Positions 8,831-18,757 are shown, counted from the stretch's first letter. The stretch is 45,619 bases of DNA from a bacterium (GCA_905221295.1 CAJNCP010000012.1:1-45619), one strand, 5' to 3'. Made by a program: numbers and translations. The notes: generated by a model not told the origin, from the letters alone.

Positions 8831-9961
8831 ATGCAGAAAAAACCAACGTCCGCCTACGTGCATATTCCCTTTTGCACACAGATTTGTTATTATTGTGACT
8901 TTTCAAAAGTTTTTATCAAGAATCAACCAGTAGATAGTTATCTGGAGCATCTGCTAGAGGAGTTTCGTTCTTATGATATCCAAAAGTTGTCAACTCTCTA
9001 CATTGGAGGTGGGACGCCAACGGCTTTGTCAGCTCCGCAATTAGAAGTGCTCTTGGATGGCTTGACTAAAAATCTAGACTTGTCTGTCTTGGAAGAGTTG
9101 ACCATTGAGGCCAATCCAGGCGATTTGGATGCGGATAAAATTGCGGTTTTGAAACAGTCGCCAGTCAATCGTGTTTCTTTAGGTGTGCAGACTTTTGATG
9201 ACAAAATGCTGAAAAAGATTGGGCGTAGTCACTTGGAGAAGGATATTTATGAGAATATCGACCGCCTCAAATTGGCTGGTTTTGACAATATTTCTATCGA
9301 CCTAATCTACGCTCTTCCAGGTCAAACTATGGATCAGGTCAAGGAAAATGTGGCTAAGGCTATCTCGCTTGATATTCCTCATATGAGCCTTTATAGCTTG
9401 ATTTTGGAAAATCATACGGTCTTTATGAACCGCATGAGACGAGGGAAGTTGCCCCTACCCAAGGAAGAGTTAGAAGCGGAGATGTTTGAGTACATCATCG
9501 CAGAACTGGAGCGAGCTGGTTTTGAGCATTATGAGATTTCCAATTTCTCTAAACCCGGATTTGAAAGTCGCCACAATCTCATGTACTGGGACAATGCCGA
9601 GTATTATGGTATCGGTGCGGGTGCTTCAGGTTATGTGAATGGGGTGCGTTATAAAAATCATGGTCCTATCCGCCACTATCTCAATGCGGTAGAGGCAGGA
9701 AATACTCGGATTACAGAAGAACACCTGAGTCAAAGGGAGCAGATGGAAGAAGAAATGTTTCTGGGACTCCGCAAGAAATCTGGGGTTTCCATGGCGCGAT
9801 TTGAGGAAAAATTTGGACAATCCTTTGATGGACTTTATGGCGAAATCATCAGAGACTTGGTTCAACAAGGACTTATGCAGTTCGACGGTGATTGTGTCCG
9901 AATGACAAAGAGGGGTCTCTTCTTGGGAGACACTGTAGCAGAACGATTTATTTTGGAGTAG
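8831..9961 (+). CDS. hemW: Radical SAM heme chaperone HemW
   Basis: The 376-residue protein has the radical-SAM cluster motif in HIPFCTQICYYCDF (residues about 12-25; C-x3-C-x2-C), GGGTPT near residue 60 and a HemW C-terminal domain. HemW-type proteins bind heme and deliver it to target proteins. They are often misannotated as oxygen-independent coproporphyrinogen oxidase. The start at 8831 is forced by the promoter and by homologue length. The longer open frame from 8585 overlaps the YtxH gene and the terminator. There is no ribosome binding site before this ATG. Five bases separate its stop from the thioesterase start. Confidence 0.93.
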   Translation: MQKKPTSAYVHIPFCTQICYYCDFSKVFIKNQPVDSYLEHLLEEFRSYDIQKLSTLYIGGGTPTALSAPQLEVLLDGLTKNLDLSVLEELTIEANPGDLDADKIAVLKQSPVNRVSLGVQTFDDKMLKKIGRSHLEKDIYENIDRLKLAGFDNISIDLIYALPGQTMDQVKENVAKAISLDIPHMSLYSLILENHTVFMNRMRRGKLPLPKEELEAEMFEYIIAELERAGFEHYEISNFSKPGFESRHNLMYWDNAEYYGIGAGASGYVNGVRYKNHGPIRHYLNAVEAGNTRITEEHLSQREQMEEEMFLGLRKKSGVSMARFEEKFGQSFDGLYGEIIRDLVQQGLMQFDGDCVRMTKRGLFLGDTVAERFILE

Positions 9962-9965
9962 AACG

Positions 9966-10703
9966 ATGGGCTTAACTTATCAAATGAAAATGAAAATTCC
10001 TTTTGATATGGCGGACATGAACGGTCATATCAAACTTCCAGATGTGATTTTGCTGTCCCTGCAAGTATCAGGTATGCAGTCGATTGAACTGGGAGTTAGC
10101 GACAAGGATATGTTAGAACGTTACAATCTGGTCTGGATTATTACAGACTATGCGATTGACGTGGTACGTTTGCCTCGCTTTGCTGAGGAGATTACGATTG
10201 AAACAGAAGCGTTGACTTACAATCGTCTTTTTTGCTACCGCCGTTTCACTATCTATGATGAAGCAGGTCAAGAAATCATTCGCATGTTGGCAACCTTTGT
10301 TCTCATGGACAGAGACAGTCGGAAAGTCCATGCTGTCGAACCGGAGATTGTTGCTCCTTATCAGTCCGAGTTTGATAAAAAACTCATCCGTGGGCCGAAG
10401 TATGCTAACCTAGAAGACCCGATCAGTAAAGACTACCATGTTCGTTTTTACGACTTGGATATGAATGGTCATGTCAATAACAGCAAATACCTGGATTGGA
10501 TTTTTGAGGTCATGGGAGCAGACTTTTTGACCAAGTATATTCCAAAGAAAATCAATCTCAAATATGTCAAAGAAGTACGACCAGGTGGTATGATTGCTTC
10601 AGCGTATGAACTCAAGGGATTAGAAAGCAAGCATGAGATTATCAGTGATGGCGAGATTAATGCTCAAGCTATGATTACGTGGCAAGAAATTGAAGCGAAT
10701 TAG
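9966..10703 (+). CDS. Acyl-ACP thioesterase
   Basis: The 245-residue protein is a double hot-dog acyl-[acyl carrier protein] thioesterase (PF01643), which would release free fatty acids from acyl-ACP. Each half carries a related motif: ADMNGHIKL near residue 17 and [16 protein letters not shown] near residue 165, the latter holding the Asn/His of the active site. Its role in streptococci may be to trim acyl-ACP pools, but this is inference. It lies four bases after hemW and is followed by the HAD gene, so hemW, thioesterase, HAD phosphatase and membrane protein form one run of tightly spaced genes. Confidence 0.9.
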   Translation: MGLTYQMKMKIPFDMADMNGHIKLPDVILLSLQVSGMQSIELGVSDKDMLERYNLVWIITDYAIDVVRLPRFAEEITIETEALTYNRLFCYRRFTIYDEAGQEIIRMLATFVLMDRDSRKVHAVEPEIVAPYQSEFDKKLIRGPKYANLEDPISKDYHVRFYDLDMNGHVNNSKYLDWIFEVMGADFLTKYIPKKINLKYVKEVRPGGMIASAYELKGLESKHEIISDGEINAQAMITWQEIEAN

Positions 10704-10713
10704 AAAGGGCGAT

Positions 10714-11487
10714 ATGGCTTATAAAGGTTATTTAATTGATTTAGACGGAACAATTTACAAGGGGAAAGACCGAATCCCGGCAGGAGAGGCTTTTGTCCAT
10801 GAATTGCAAAAGCGGGACATCCCCTATCTCTTTGTAACCAACAATACAACTCGTACTCCAGAGAGTGTACAGGAGATGCTGGCTCAGAATTTTAATATCG
10901 ACACGCCTCTTTCAACTGTCTACACGGCAACTCTAGCAACCATTGACTATATGAATGACTTGGGACTGGAAAAGACATTCTATGTCATCGGTGAAGCAGG
11001 GCTCAAAGATGCCATTAAAGCGGCTGGTTATGTTGAAGACAAGGAAAATCCTGCCTATGTGGTAGTTGGACTGGACTGGCAAGTTGACTATGAAAAATTT
11101 GCCACAGCAACTCTAGCCATTCAAAAAGGTGCTCACTTTATCGGAACCAACCCTGACCTCAATATCCCGACGGAACGTGGCCTTTTGCCTGGTGCTGGGT
11201 CACTAATTACACTTCTTGAAGTAGCAACTCGGGTAAAACCAGTTTATATCGGAAAACCAAATGCTATCATTATGGACAAGGCGGTTGAGCACTTAGGCTT
11301 GGAACGAGAAAAATTGCTCATGGTTGGGGACAACTACCTGACAGATATCCGAGCAGGGATTGACAATGGCATTCCAACGCTCTTGGTGACGACAGGTTTT
11401 ACCAAGGCAGAAGAAGTGGCTGACCTGCCAATCGCACCAACTCATGTGGTGTCTAGTCTTGCGGAGTGGAATTTTGATGAACACTAA
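10714..11487 (+). CDS. HAD-IIA family sugar-phosphatase (NagD/YutF-like)
   Basis: This 257-residue protein has HAD motif [10 protein letters not shown] near residues 9-17 (nucleophile Asp and general acid Asp), motif [11 protein letters not shown] near 44-52, a C2-type cap, the motif III Lys in the GKPN stretch near 183-186 and motif [12 protein letters not shown] near 205. Members of TIGR01457/NagD dephosphorylate small phosphometabolites; the exact substrate is not known. The start at 10714 ([12 protein letters not shown]) follows AAAGGG at 10703-10708. An in-frame ATG at 10690 lies inside the thioesterase gene. The 3' end overlaps the next gene by 11 bases. Confidence 0.9.
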   Translation: MAYKGYLIDLDGTIYKGKDRIPAGEAFVHELQKRDIPYLFVTNNTTRTPESVQEMLAQNFNIDTPLSTVYTATLATIDYMNDLGLEKTFYVIGEAGLKDAIKAAGYVEDKENPAYVVVGLDWQVDYEKFATATLAIQKGAHFIGTNPDLNIPTERGLLPGAGSLITLLEVATRVKPVYIGKPNAIIMDKAVEHLGLEREKLLMVGDNYLTDIRAGIDNGIPTLLVTTGFTKAEEVADLPIAPTHVVSSLAEWNFDEH

Positions 11488-12094
11488 ACTGACCTTTTGG
11501 GGAAGTATGCTCTTTCTTCTCTCCCTGTCTATCCTCTTAACCATTTATCTGGCTTGGATTTTCTATCCCATGGAGATTCAGTGGCTGAACTTAGCGAATC
11601 GAGTCTATCTAAAGTCCGAAACCATTCAGTACAACTTTCATATCTTGATGAATTACCTGACCAATCCCTTTAGTCAGGTCTTAGAGATGCCGGATTTTCG
11701 TTCATCAGCTGCAGGTTTACACCATTTTGCGGTGGTGAAAAATCTCTTCCACTTGGTTCAGCTAGTCACTTTGGTGACACTTCCAAGTTTCTATTTCTTT
11801 GTTAGAAAGATTGTGAAAAAAGGATTTCTACCTCTATATCGTAAAAGTATTCTGACTTTAGTGCTATTGCCTCTAGTCATTGGCCTTGTAGGAGTGTTAA
11901 TTGGTTTTGAGCAATTCTTTACTCTTTTCCATCAGATTCTCTTTGTGGGAGATGATACCTGGCTTTTTGATCCAGCAAAGGATCCCGTTATTTGGATTTT
12001 GCCAGAGACTTTCTTTCTCCATGCCTTTTTACTTTTCTTTGCTTTGTATGAAGGAATGTTTGGTTTCCTTCTTGCTAAAGCTTCAAGGAAATAG
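11477..12094 (+). CDS. TIGR01906 family integral membrane protein
   Basis: The 205-residue protein has about four to five transmembrane helices (near residues 8-28, 90-115, 120-145, 172-200), with an extracellular-looking loop between helices 1 and 2 that contains LNYLTNPF and the patch [11 protein letters not shown]. This matches the TIGR01906 group of Firmicute membrane proteins, whose function is not known. The start at 11477 (MNTKLTFWG) overlaps the HAD gene by 11 bases, suggesting translational coupling. Confidence 0.78.
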   Translation: MNTKLTFWGSMLFLLSLSILLTIYLAWIFYPMEIQWLNLANRVYLKSETIQYNFHILMNYLTNPFSQVLEMPDFRSSAAGLHHFAVVKNLFHLVQLVTLVTLPSFYFFVRKIVKKGFLPLYRKSILTLVLLPLVIGLVGVLIGFEQFFTLFHQILFVGDDTWLFDPAKDPVIWILPETFFLHAFLLFFALYEGMFGFLLAKASRK

Positions 12095-12206
12095 TGGAAA
12101 AAGTTCTGTATTTTTAATAAAAAACGAGAGAAGTTGCTCTACTCCCTATTTATTGTTAGGTTATCCTAAAGATAAACTTGCAAAGCGGGAGATTTTTGCA
12201 GAAAAC

Positions 12207-12239
12207 AGTCTATTTTCTATGAAAAAATAGGCTTTTTTT
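12207..12239 (+). terminator. Terminator after the hemW gene run
   Basis: Stem AGTCTATTTT (12207-12216) with AAAATAGGCT (12224-12233, one G.T pair), then seven T. A smaller hairpin TTAGG/CCTAA lies upstream at 12156-12169. The 112 bases before it hold no gene. Confidence 0.85.
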
Positions 12240-12273
12240 CTAAAAATACCTAGTCAAGCGCTTTATTTTTTTG

Positions 12274-12279
12274 TATAAT
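12274..12279 (+). promoter_or_regulatory. spxA -10 box
   Basis: TATAAT (12274-12279), 35 bases before the spxA ATG. The hexamer 17 bases upstream (TAGTCA) is a poor -35, so an activator or alternative start is possible. Confidence 0.6.
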
Positions 12280-12314
12280 AGAAATAGCAAGTATAGATAA
12301 AAGAAGAGAAAAGC

Positions 12315-12716
12315 ATGATTACACTATTTTTATCGCCGAGTTGTACATCATGTCGTAAGGCAAAGGCTTGGTTAGAGACGCATAAAGTGCCCTTTCAAGA
12401 GCATAATATTATGACTAGTCCTTTAACAAGAAAAGAATTACAACATATTCTTTCCTTGACCGAAAATGGTACTGATGACATCATTTCAACTCGTTCAAAA
12501 ATTTTTCAAAAATTGGATATTGATGTAGAGAGTATCTCAGTATCGGAGTTGCTTCAGTTGATTGAGCAATATCCTAGTCTTTTGCGTCGCCCAATTATTA
12601 TAGATACAAAACGCATTCAGATCGGTTTTAATGAAGATGAGATTCGTGCTTTTCTCCCTCGTAGTTACCGTAAACAAGAATTGAAAGAAGCAACATTGAG
12701 AGCTGGTATAGGATAG
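12315..12716 (+). CDS. spxA: Spx family redox-sensing transcriptional regulator
   Basis: The 133-residue protein belongs to the ArsC/Spx family and contains the redox switch CTSC (Cys10, Cys13), RRPIIID near residue 92 and the Spx tail NEDEIRAFLPRSYRK. Spx binds the alpha subunit C-terminal domain of RNA polymerase and redirects transcription during oxidative stress; disulfide formation at CxxC tunes activity. Streptococci carry two Spx paralogues (SpxA1, SpxA2); I cannot tell which this is. The ribosome site is AGAAGAG at 12301-12307. The stop codon abuts the next gene. Confidence 0.92.
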   Translation: MITLFLSPSCTSCRKAKAWLETHKVPFQEHNIMTSPLTRKELQHILSLTENGTDDIISTRSKIFQKLDIDVESISVSELLQLIEQYPSLLRRPIIIDTKRIQIGFNEDEIRAFLPRSYRKQELKEATLRAGIG

Positions 12717-12995
12717 ATGAACAAACAGTATAGTTACCCACTAGATTTGTCGTGGAGCACTGAAGAACTTGCTTCAGTGCTTTCTTTTTTTAATGATGTT
12801 GAAGCTGCTTATGAAGATAAGGTAGAAGCAAAAAAACTGCTAGATTCCTATAAGGAATTTAAGTCTGTCGTCCCGAGCAAAAGTGAAGAAAAGCGCCTAG
12901 GTCGCGAATTTGAGACGGCTAGCGGTTATTCCTTCTATCATGCAGTTCAATTAGCAAAAGAAAAAAGAGAAGGGAAGATTTCTCTTGGAAACTAA
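12717..12995 (+). CDS. UPF0223 family protein
   Basis: This 92-residue cytoplasmic protein shows the UPF0223 pattern: [12 protein letters not shown] near the N-terminus, [10 protein letters not shown] and [19 protein letters not shown] near the C-terminus, predicted as an all-helical bundle. Members are found across Firmicutes and are of unknown function. It starts immediately after the spxA stop, with only a weak AGGA at 12710-12713, so it probably depends on translation of spxA. Confidence 0.85.
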   Translation: MNKQYSYPLDLSWSTEELASVLSFFNDVEAAYEDKVEAKKLLDSYKEFKSVVPSKSEEKRLGREFETASGYSFYHAVQLAKEKREGKISLGN

Positions 12996-13758
12996 ATTTG
13001 AATTTGCCAAACAGATTGTGCAGGAAGCTGCTGACTATATTTTGGCTCACATGAAAGAAGATTTGCAGGTTGAGCGCAAGTCTTCGCCTACAGACTTGGT
13101 GACGCGTTTGGACAAGGAGGTCCAGGAACTCTTGGTTGAACGGATCAAGTCCACCTATCCTGAGGACTTGATTTGCGCGGAAGAGGGCTGTTTACGTGCT
13201 GCAGTAGGTCAAGGTTCTGTTTGGGTGATTGATCCCATTGACGGTACCAATAACTTTGTCGCTCAGCAGGAAGATTTTGCCGTGATGTTGGCTTATTTTG
13301 AGGATGGTGTTGGCAAATTTGGCATCATCTATGATGTTATGAAAGGCGATTGTTACCATGGTGGTGGTGCCTTTCCTCCTTGTCGTAATAATGAGCCCTT
13401 ACCGCCTTTTAAAAAGAAACCTCTTCAAGAATTTTTAGTTGCCGGTAACTCAGGTATGTTTGAAAGCAATGAGTGGGGCTTGGCGGATTTGGGTCGAGCA
13501 GCGTTGGGAGTCCGTGTATACGGCAGTGCGGCCATTAGTTTTGCCAAGGTTTTATCGGGTCGTCTTTTGACTTATATTACCTATCTGCAGCCATGGGATT
13601 ACGCTGCGGCCAGTATCTTAGGGGAAAGTCTGGGTTATCGTCTTCTTACGGTATCAGGTGAGCCCGCTGATTTTACAACGCGCCAGCCTGTCATGATGGT
13701 GCCAATCGAGATGCAAGAGGAGATTCAGTCTTATATCTACGAAAGGAAAGAGAACTAA
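12985..13758 (+). CDS. Inositol monophosphatase family protein
   Basis: The 257-residue protein carries the two family signatures: [12 protein letters not shown] (about residues 79-90, metal-binding Asp residues) and [16 protein letters not shown] (about 200-215), plus EEG near residue 65. The family hydrolyses small phosphoesters (inositol-1-phosphate, NADP(H), 3'-phosphoadenosine phosphates) with Mg2+ or Mn2+; the substrate is not known here. The start is TTG at 12985 with GGGAAG at 12972-12977. No better ATG is in frame. It overlaps the UPF0223 gene by 11 bases. The C-terminal rRNA methyltransferase gene follows with no gap. Confidence 0.87.
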   Translation: METKFEFAKQIVQEAADYILAHMKEDLQVERKSSPTDLVTRLDKEVQELLVERIKSTYPEDLICAEEGCLRAAVGQGSVWVIDPIDGTNNFVAQQEDFAVMLAYFEDGVGKFGIIYDVMKGDCYHGGGAFPPCRNNEPLPPFKKKPLQEFLVAGNSGMFESNEWGLADLGRAALGVRVYGSAAISFAKVLSGRLLTYITYLQPWDYAAASILGESLGYRLLTVSGEPADFTTRQPVMMVPIEMQEEIQSYIYERKEN

Positions 13759-15063
13759 ATGCAATTTCCAGAAGGATTTGTTGAAAAATATGAAGCGATA
13801 CTAGAAGACGAGGCAAGAGACTTTCTTGCCTCTTTTAAACAAGAAGCAGTTTCGGCTTTTCGGGTCAATCCCTTAAAAGAAAGTCAGTTATCGTTTGCAG
13901 ATGCCATTCCAAATACACTTTGGGGGTATTATGGTAAGGTTTCTGGGAAATCTCCAGAGCATGTGACCGGTTTCGTTTATTCGCAAGAGCCTGCAGCCCA
14001 AATGGTGGCCCAGGTAGCTCAACCAATTCCTGGCATGAAGGTCTTGGACTTGGCGGCGGCTCCAGGTGGAAAATCCACTCAACTAGCAGCTTATCTGGCT
14101 AATCAAGGAGTCCTTGTTTCCAACGAAATCTCAAGCAAGCGTGCTAAAATTTTAGTGGAAAATATGGAGCGATTTGGAGCGACAAATGTTGTTGTGACCA
14201 ATGAATCTGCTGACCGCTTGGCCAAGGTTTTTAAAGGTTACTTTGATGTGATTGTCCTTGATGCACCTTGCTCGGGTGAAGGGATGTTTCGTAAGCAGCC
14301 AGAAGCCATGGATTATTGGAGTACCGATTATCCTAGCCAATGTGCTAGTCTCCAAAGAGAAATTTTAGAAGATGCAGTGACCATGCTTGCTGAAGGTGGT
14401 CGTTTGGTCTATTCGACCTGTACTTGGGCACCAGAGGAAAATGAAGAAATCGTCCACTGGTTGCTGGATACTTATGATTTTGAACTGCTTCCAGTTGAGC
14501 ATGTGAACGGTATGGTAGCAGGAATTGATCTTCCTGAAACGGCGCGGATGTATCCTCATCATTTCAAGGGAGAAGGTCAGTTTGTTGCCCACCTGCAGTT
14601 TAAGGGACAAAATCCCGCACCTAAATTCAAAGCTAGCAAGAGCAATCTCAGTCGTGAGCAACTGGCTTTGTGGCAAGAATTTGCCCAAAAACACTTACGA
14701 GTCAATCTAACTGGTATCTTGCAGACTTTTGGAGATCAACTCTATCTCCTGCCAGAGATGCTACCTGATCTAGGCAAACTCAAAATTGCCCGAAATGGGC
14801 TCCATCTGGGTACTTTTAAGAAGAAACGCTTCGAACCAAGCTTTGCTCTCGGATTAGCCTTGAAACCAAGTCAAGTAAAACAAAGTGTCGAAATCAATGG
14901 TGAGGACTTTGTAAAATATGTGGCTGGTGAGACTGTTCAATTGTCTGAAGCTCGACCAAATGGTTGGTATCAAGTTGTGGTTCAAGGAAACGGACTAGGC
15001 TTTGCCAAGGTAACGGGAAATGTTTTGAAAAATTATTATCCAAAAGGACTCAGATTCAGGTGA
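13759..15063 (+). CDS. rsmF: RsmF-type 16S rRNA cytosine-C5 methyltransferase (NOL1/NOP2/sun family)
   Basis: The 434-residue protein has SAM motif I LDLAAAPGGKSTQLA (about residues 95-110), the motif IV DAPCSGEGMFRK (about 168-180) with one of the paired Cys, and motif VI STCTWAPEENEE (about 219-230) with the catalytic Cys that forms the covalent cytosine adduct. A C-terminal PUA-like RNA-binding region (about 290-434) matches the RsmF arrangement. Bacterial members methylate C5 of 16S rRNA cytosines (positions 1404-1407 in related species); the exact target here is inference. It directly follows the phosphatase stop in the spxA cluster. No clear terminator was seen after it. Confidence 0.88.
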   Translation: MQFPEGFVEKYEAILEDEARDFLASFKQEAVSAFRVNPLKESQLSFADAIPNTLWGYYGKVSGKSPEHVTGFVYSQEPAAQMVAQVAQPIPGMKVLDLAAAPGGKSTQLAAYLANQGVLVSNEISSKRAKILVENMERFGATNVVVTNESADRLAKVFKGYFDVIVLDAPCSGEGMFRKQPEAMDYWSTDYPSQCASLQREILEDAVTMLAEGGRLVYSTCTWAPEENEEIVHWLLDTYDFELLPVEHVNGMVAGIDLPETARMYPHHFKGEGQFVAHLQFKGQNPAPKFKASKSNLSREQLALWQEFAQKHLRVNLTGILQTFGDQLYLLPEMLPDLGKLKIARNGLHLGTFKKKRFEPSFALGLALKPSQVKQSVEINGEDFVKYVAGETVQLSEARPNGWYQVVVQGNGLGFAKVTGNVLKNYYPKGLRFR

Positions 15064-15273
15064 AAAAGCTAGTCAAAGAGCCTATTCTATGTTATAGTGG
15101 AAGTATGAGTTTTTTCTGATAGTCTTTCATTATTACTTATATTATACGATGGAATTGTCCGCTCCTAAGAATGTCAAGATAAAATAAAGCGGGACAATCA
15201 TTGATGATAATTGGATGATCAGGACAAACGGAAGAAATCAGAACATTTATCATTATGTTCAAGGAGAATAACA
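15064..15273 (+). promoter_or_regulatory. pst operon leader with a long-range stem
   Basis: This 210-base gap precedes pstS. Candidate -10 elements are TTATAG (15094-15099) and TATTAT (15139-15144), neither with a strong -35. TTGTCCGCT (15155-15163) can pair with AGCGGGACAA (15188-15197) with one bulged C, closing a 24-base loop. No T run follows, so it is not a plain terminator. The ribosome site AAGGAG lies at 15261-15266. Confidence 0.45.
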
Positions 15274-16152
15274 GTGAAAAAAAGAAAAAAGCTCGTCATG
15301 TATCTTGCAGCTCTTTTGATGGCAGGTTCTCTAGCAGGATGCGCTAGCTGGATTGATCGTGGAGAATCTATGACAGCCGTTGGTTCAACTGCTCTTCAGC
15401 CTCTTGTCGAAGCGGCAGCAGATGAATTTGGTTCTAGAAACATCGGAAAAACAGTCAATGTTCAAGGTGGTGGATCGGGTACAGGACTATCCCAAGTCCA
15501 GTCTGGAGCAGTTGACATCGGGAACTCTGACGTCTTTGCAGAGGAAAAAGAAGGAATCGATGCTTCAGCCCTAGTAGACCACAAGGTTGCGGTGGCTGGT
15601 CTTGCAGTGATTGTAAACAAGGAAGTGGATGTTGAAAATCTCACAACCGAGCAACTTCGCAAAATCTTTACAGGTGAAGTGACCAACTGGAAAGAAGTTG
15701 GGGGCAAAGACCTGGCAATTTCAATCATCAACCGAGCAGCAAGTTCTGGTTCACGAGCGACGTTTGATACGGTGGTTATGAATGGCCAAGCGGCAGTGCA
15801 GAGCCAAGAACAGGATTCTAACGGGATGGTCAAGTCGATTGTATCCCAAACGCCTGGAGCCATTTCTTATCTAGCTTTTGCCTATGTAGATGATTCCGTG
15901 AAAAGCATGAAACTGAATGGGTATGAACCTACGTCTGAAAATGTAACGACCAACAACTGGCCTTTGTGGTCTTATGAACATATGTACACACTTGGTCAGC
16001 CAAATGAGTTAGCTGCTGAATTCCTGAATTTCGTCCTCTCAGATGAAGCCCAAAATGGAATTGTTAAGGGCATGGGCTATATCTCCATCAATGATATGAA
16101 AGTCCAAAAGGATGCTTCAGGTACCGTTACAGCAATAGAAGGAGGTCAATAA
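15274..16152 (+). CDS. pstS: Phosphate ABC transporter substrate-binding lipoprotein PstS
   Basis: The 292-residue precursor has a basic N-terminus (KKRKK), a hydrophobic signal and a lipobox LAGC (Cys about residue 24), so it is anchored outside the membrane after Lgt and signal peptidase II processing. [10 protein letters not shown] near residue 37 and [11 protein letters not shown] near 70 are the phosphate-binding segments of PstS. The GTG start at 15274 is chosen because AAGGAG ends eight bases upstream. The open frame extends to 15211 without a ribosome site. Its stop overlaps the pstC ATG by one base. The paralogue set resembles the second pneumococcal pst operon, which has no sensor kinase genes beside it. 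Confidence 0.94.
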   Translation: MKKRKKLVMYLAALLMAGSLAGCASWIDRGESMTAVGSTALQPLVEAAADEFGSRNIGKTVNVQGGGSGTGLSQVQSGAVDIGNSDVFAEEKEGIDASALVDHKVAVAGLAVIVNKEVDVENLTTEQLRKIFTGEVTNWKEVGGKDLAISIINRAASSGSRATFDTVVMNGQAAVQSQEQDSNGMVKSIVSQTPGAISYLAFAYVDDSVKSMKLNGYEPTSENVTTNNWPLWSYEHMYTLGQPNELAAEFLNFVLSDEAQNGIVKGMGYISINDMKVQKDASGTVTAIEGGQ

Positions 16153-17069
16153 TGAATCAAGAAGAATTATCTAAAAAATTACTCTCTCCTTCAAAGAACT
16201 CTCGGCTTGAGAAGTTTGGTAAAGGTTTGACCTTCACCTGCCTTTCTTTGATTGTCATCATTGTGGCCATGATTTTGATTTTTGTAGCCCAAAAAGGCTT
16301 ATCGACTTTCTTTGTCAATGGGGTCAACATCTTTGATTTCCTCTTTGGACAAACTTGGAATCCTTCAGGGAAACAATTTGGTGCCCTTCCAATGATTTTG
16401 GGTTCCTTTATTGTGACGATTTTATCAGCCCTCATCGCAACACCCTTCGCTATCGGAGCTGCAGTCTTTATGACAGAAGTATCACCAAAGGGTGCAAAGA
16501 TTTTGCAACCTGCCATTGAACTTCTCGTCGGTATTCCTTCAGTCGTCTATGGATTTATCGGTTTGCAAGTTGTGGTGCCTTTTGTTCGTAGCGTCTTTGG
16601 TGGAACTGGTTTTGGGATCTTGTCAGGGATTTTTGTTCTCTTTGTCATGATCCTACCAACTGTAACCTTTATGACAACAGACAGCTTGCGTGCTGTTCCT
16701 CGTCATTATCGTGAAGCTAGTTTGGCTATGGGAGCCACTCGTTGGCAAACCATCTGGCGTGTGACCTTGAAAGCAGCACGTTCAGGTATTTTCACTGCAG
16801 TGGTCTTTGGGATGGCACGTGCCTTCGGTGAAGCCCTTGCTATTCAGATGGTTGTCGGAAACTCAGCAGTTATCCCAACCTCGCTAACAACACCAGCTGC
16901 GACATTGACATCTGTATTGACTATGGGTATCGGAAATACCGTCATGGGAACGGTTGATAATAACGTTCTCTGGTCACTGGCCTTAGTCTTACTCTTGATG
17001 AGTTTGGCCTTTAACAGTGTGATTAAATTGATTACGAAAGAAAGAGGAAAGAAAAACTATGCACGCTAA
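16152..17069 (+). CDS. pstC: Phosphate ABC transporter permease PstC
   Basis: The 305-residue inner-membrane permease has about six transmembrane helices and the ABC coupling-helix (EAA) segment REASLAMGATRWQTIWRV near residues 190-207, which docks on the PstB ATPases. It forms the channel with PstA. It overlaps pstS by one base (TAATG) and pstA by 11 bases, so the operon is translationally coupled. Confidence 0.94.
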   Translation: MNQEELSKKLLSPSKNSRLEKFGKGLTFTCLSLIVIIVAMILIFVAQKGLSTFFVNGVNIFDFLFGQTWNPSGKQFGALPMILGSFIVTILSALIATPFAIGAAVFMTEVSPKGAKILQPAIELLVGIPSVVYGFIGLQVVVPFVRSVFGGTGFGILSGIFVLFVMILPTVTFMTTDSLRAVPRHYREASLAMGATRWQTIWRVTLKAARSGIFTAVVFGMARAFGEALAIQMVVGNSAVIPTSLTTPAATLTSVLTMGIGNTVMGTVDNNVLWSLALVLLLMSLAFNSVIKLITKERGKKNYAR

Positions 17070-17943
17070 GAAATTAGATAAACTTGCAACAGCTGTCCTC
17101 TATACCATCGCGGGTATCATCGTGGCCATCTTGGCATCTTTGATTCTCTATATCTTGGTGAGAGGGTTACCGCATATCTCTTGGTCCTTCTTGACTGGGA
17201 AATCTTCCTCTTATCAAGCAGGTGGAGGTATCGGGATTCAGCTTTATAATTCCTTCTTCCTTTTGGTTATTACCCTGATTATCTCTGTGCCTTTGTCTAT
17301 GGGAGCTGGTGTTTTCCTCGCTGAGTATGCCAAAAAAGGACCTGTGACCAATTTTATTCGTACCTGTATTGAGATTTTGTCTTCTCTACCATCAGTCGTT
17401 GTGGGTCTCTTTGGTTACTTGATCTTTGTCGTCCAGTTTGAGTATGGATTTTCAATCATTTCAGGTGCCTTGGCCTTGACGGTCTTTAACCTCCCTCAGA
17501 TGACTCGAAATGTTGAGGACAGTTTAAAACACGTTCACCATACACAACGTGAGGCTGGTCTGGCCCTTGGAATTTCTCGTTGGGAGACTGTGGTCCATGT
17601 CGTCATTCCAGAGGCCCTTCCAGGTATCGTAACGGGTGTTGTCTTGGCATCTGGCCGTATCTTTGGTGAGGCCGCCGCTCTTATCTATACGGCAGGACAA
17701 TCCGCTCCAGCCCTTGACTGGTCTAACTGGAATATCCTCAGTGTTACCAGCCCTATCTCAATCTTCCGTCAAGCAGAAACCTTGGCTGTCCACATCTGGA
17801 AAGTCAATAGCGAAGGAACTATTCCAGATGCTACCATCGTATCAGCTGGTTCTGCCGCCGTGCTCCTCATCTTTATCTTGATTTTTAACTTTGGAGCACG
17901 CAAACTCGGAAGCTATTTACACAAGAAATTAACCGCTGCCTAA
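17059..17943 (+). CDS. pstA: Phosphate ABC transporter permease PstA
   Basis: The 294-residue permease has about six hydrophobic helices and a coupling segment QREAGLALGISRWETVVHV near residues 168-186. It pairs with PstC to form the phosphate pore. The N-terminus overlaps pstC by 11 bases. AAAGGAG at 17942-17948 serves the following pstB. Confidence 0.94.
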   Translation: MHAKKLDKLATAVLYTIAGIIVAILASLILYILVRGLPHISWSFLTGKSSSYQAGGGIGIQLYNSFFLLVITLIISVPLSMGAGVFLAEYAKKGPVTNFIRTCIEILSSLPSVVVGLFGYLIFVVQFEYGFSIISGALALTVFNLPQMTRNVEDSLKHVHHTQREAGLALGISRWETVVHVVIPEALPGIVTGVVLASGRIFGEAAALIYTAGQSAPALDWSNWNILSVTSPISIFRQAETLAVHIWKVNSEGTIPDATIVSAGSAAVLLIFILIFNFGARKLGSYLHKKLTAA

Positions 17944-17953
17944 AGGAGAAGCC

Positions 17954-18757
17954 ATGTCAAAATATAACTGGGATGAAAAGCATATTATCACCTTCCCTGA
18001 AGAAAAAGTGGCCCTCTCTACTAAGGATTTACATGTTTACTATGGTAAAAATGAATCCATCAAGGGCATCGATATGCAATTTGAAAAAAATAAAATTACA
18101 GCCTTGATTGGCCCTTCTGGATCAGGGAAATCTACCTATCTTCGCAGTCTCAATCGGATGAATGATACCATTGATATTGCCAAGGTCACAGGTCAAATCC
18201 TCTACCGAGGGATTGACGTCAACCGTCCAGAAATCAATGTCTATGAGATGCGCAAGCATATCGGAATGGTCTTCCAACGTCCAAATCCATTTGCCAAGTC
18301 TATTTACCGCAACATCACTTTTGCTCATGAACGTGCAGGTGTTAAGGACAAGAAAGTACTTGATGAAATTGTAGAAACCTCTCTAAGACAGGCTGCCCTT
18401 TGGGATCAGGTCAAAGACGACCTCCACAAATCAGCCTTGATGCTTTCTGGTGGTCAGCAACAACGTCTCTGTATCGCTCGCGCCATCTCTGTCAAGCCAG
18501 ATATCCTCTTGATGGATGAACCGGCGTCAGCCTTGGATCCGATTGCGACAGCCCAGCTGGAAGAAACCATGCTGGAATTGAAGAAGGACTTTACCATCAT
18601 CATCGTTACCCACAGTATGCAACAGGCTGCGCGTGCAAGTGACTACACAGGATTTTTCTACCTGGGTGATTTGATTGAGTACGATAAGACATCCAATATT
18701 TTCCAAAATGCCAAGCTACAGTCTACCAATGACTATGTAACGGGACACTTTGGTTAG
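17954..18757 (+). CDS. pstB: Phosphate ABC transporter ATPase PstB, first copy
   Basis: The 267-residue ATPase has Walker [10 protein letters not shown] (about residues 53-61), Q-loop VFQRPNPF, signature LSGGQQQRL, Walker B ILLMDEPASALD and the H-loop His in VTHSMQQ (His220). All the elements for ATP hydrolysis are therefore present. PstB powers phosphate uptake through PstC/PstA. It lies 10 bases after pstA and 12 bases before a second pstB. Confidence 0.94.
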   Translation: MSKYNWDEKHIITFPEEKVALSTKDLHVYYGKNESIKGIDMQFEKNKITALIGPSGSGKSTYLRSLNRMNDTIDIAKVTGQILYRGIDVNRPEINVYEMRKHIGMVFQRPNPFAKSIYRNITFAHERAGVKDKKVLDEIVETSLRQAALWDQVKDDLHKSALMLSGGQQQRLCIARAISVKPDILLMDEPASALDPIATAQLEETMLELKKDFTIIIVTHSMQQAARASDYTGFFYLGDLIEYDKTSNIFQNAKLQSTNDYVTGHFG

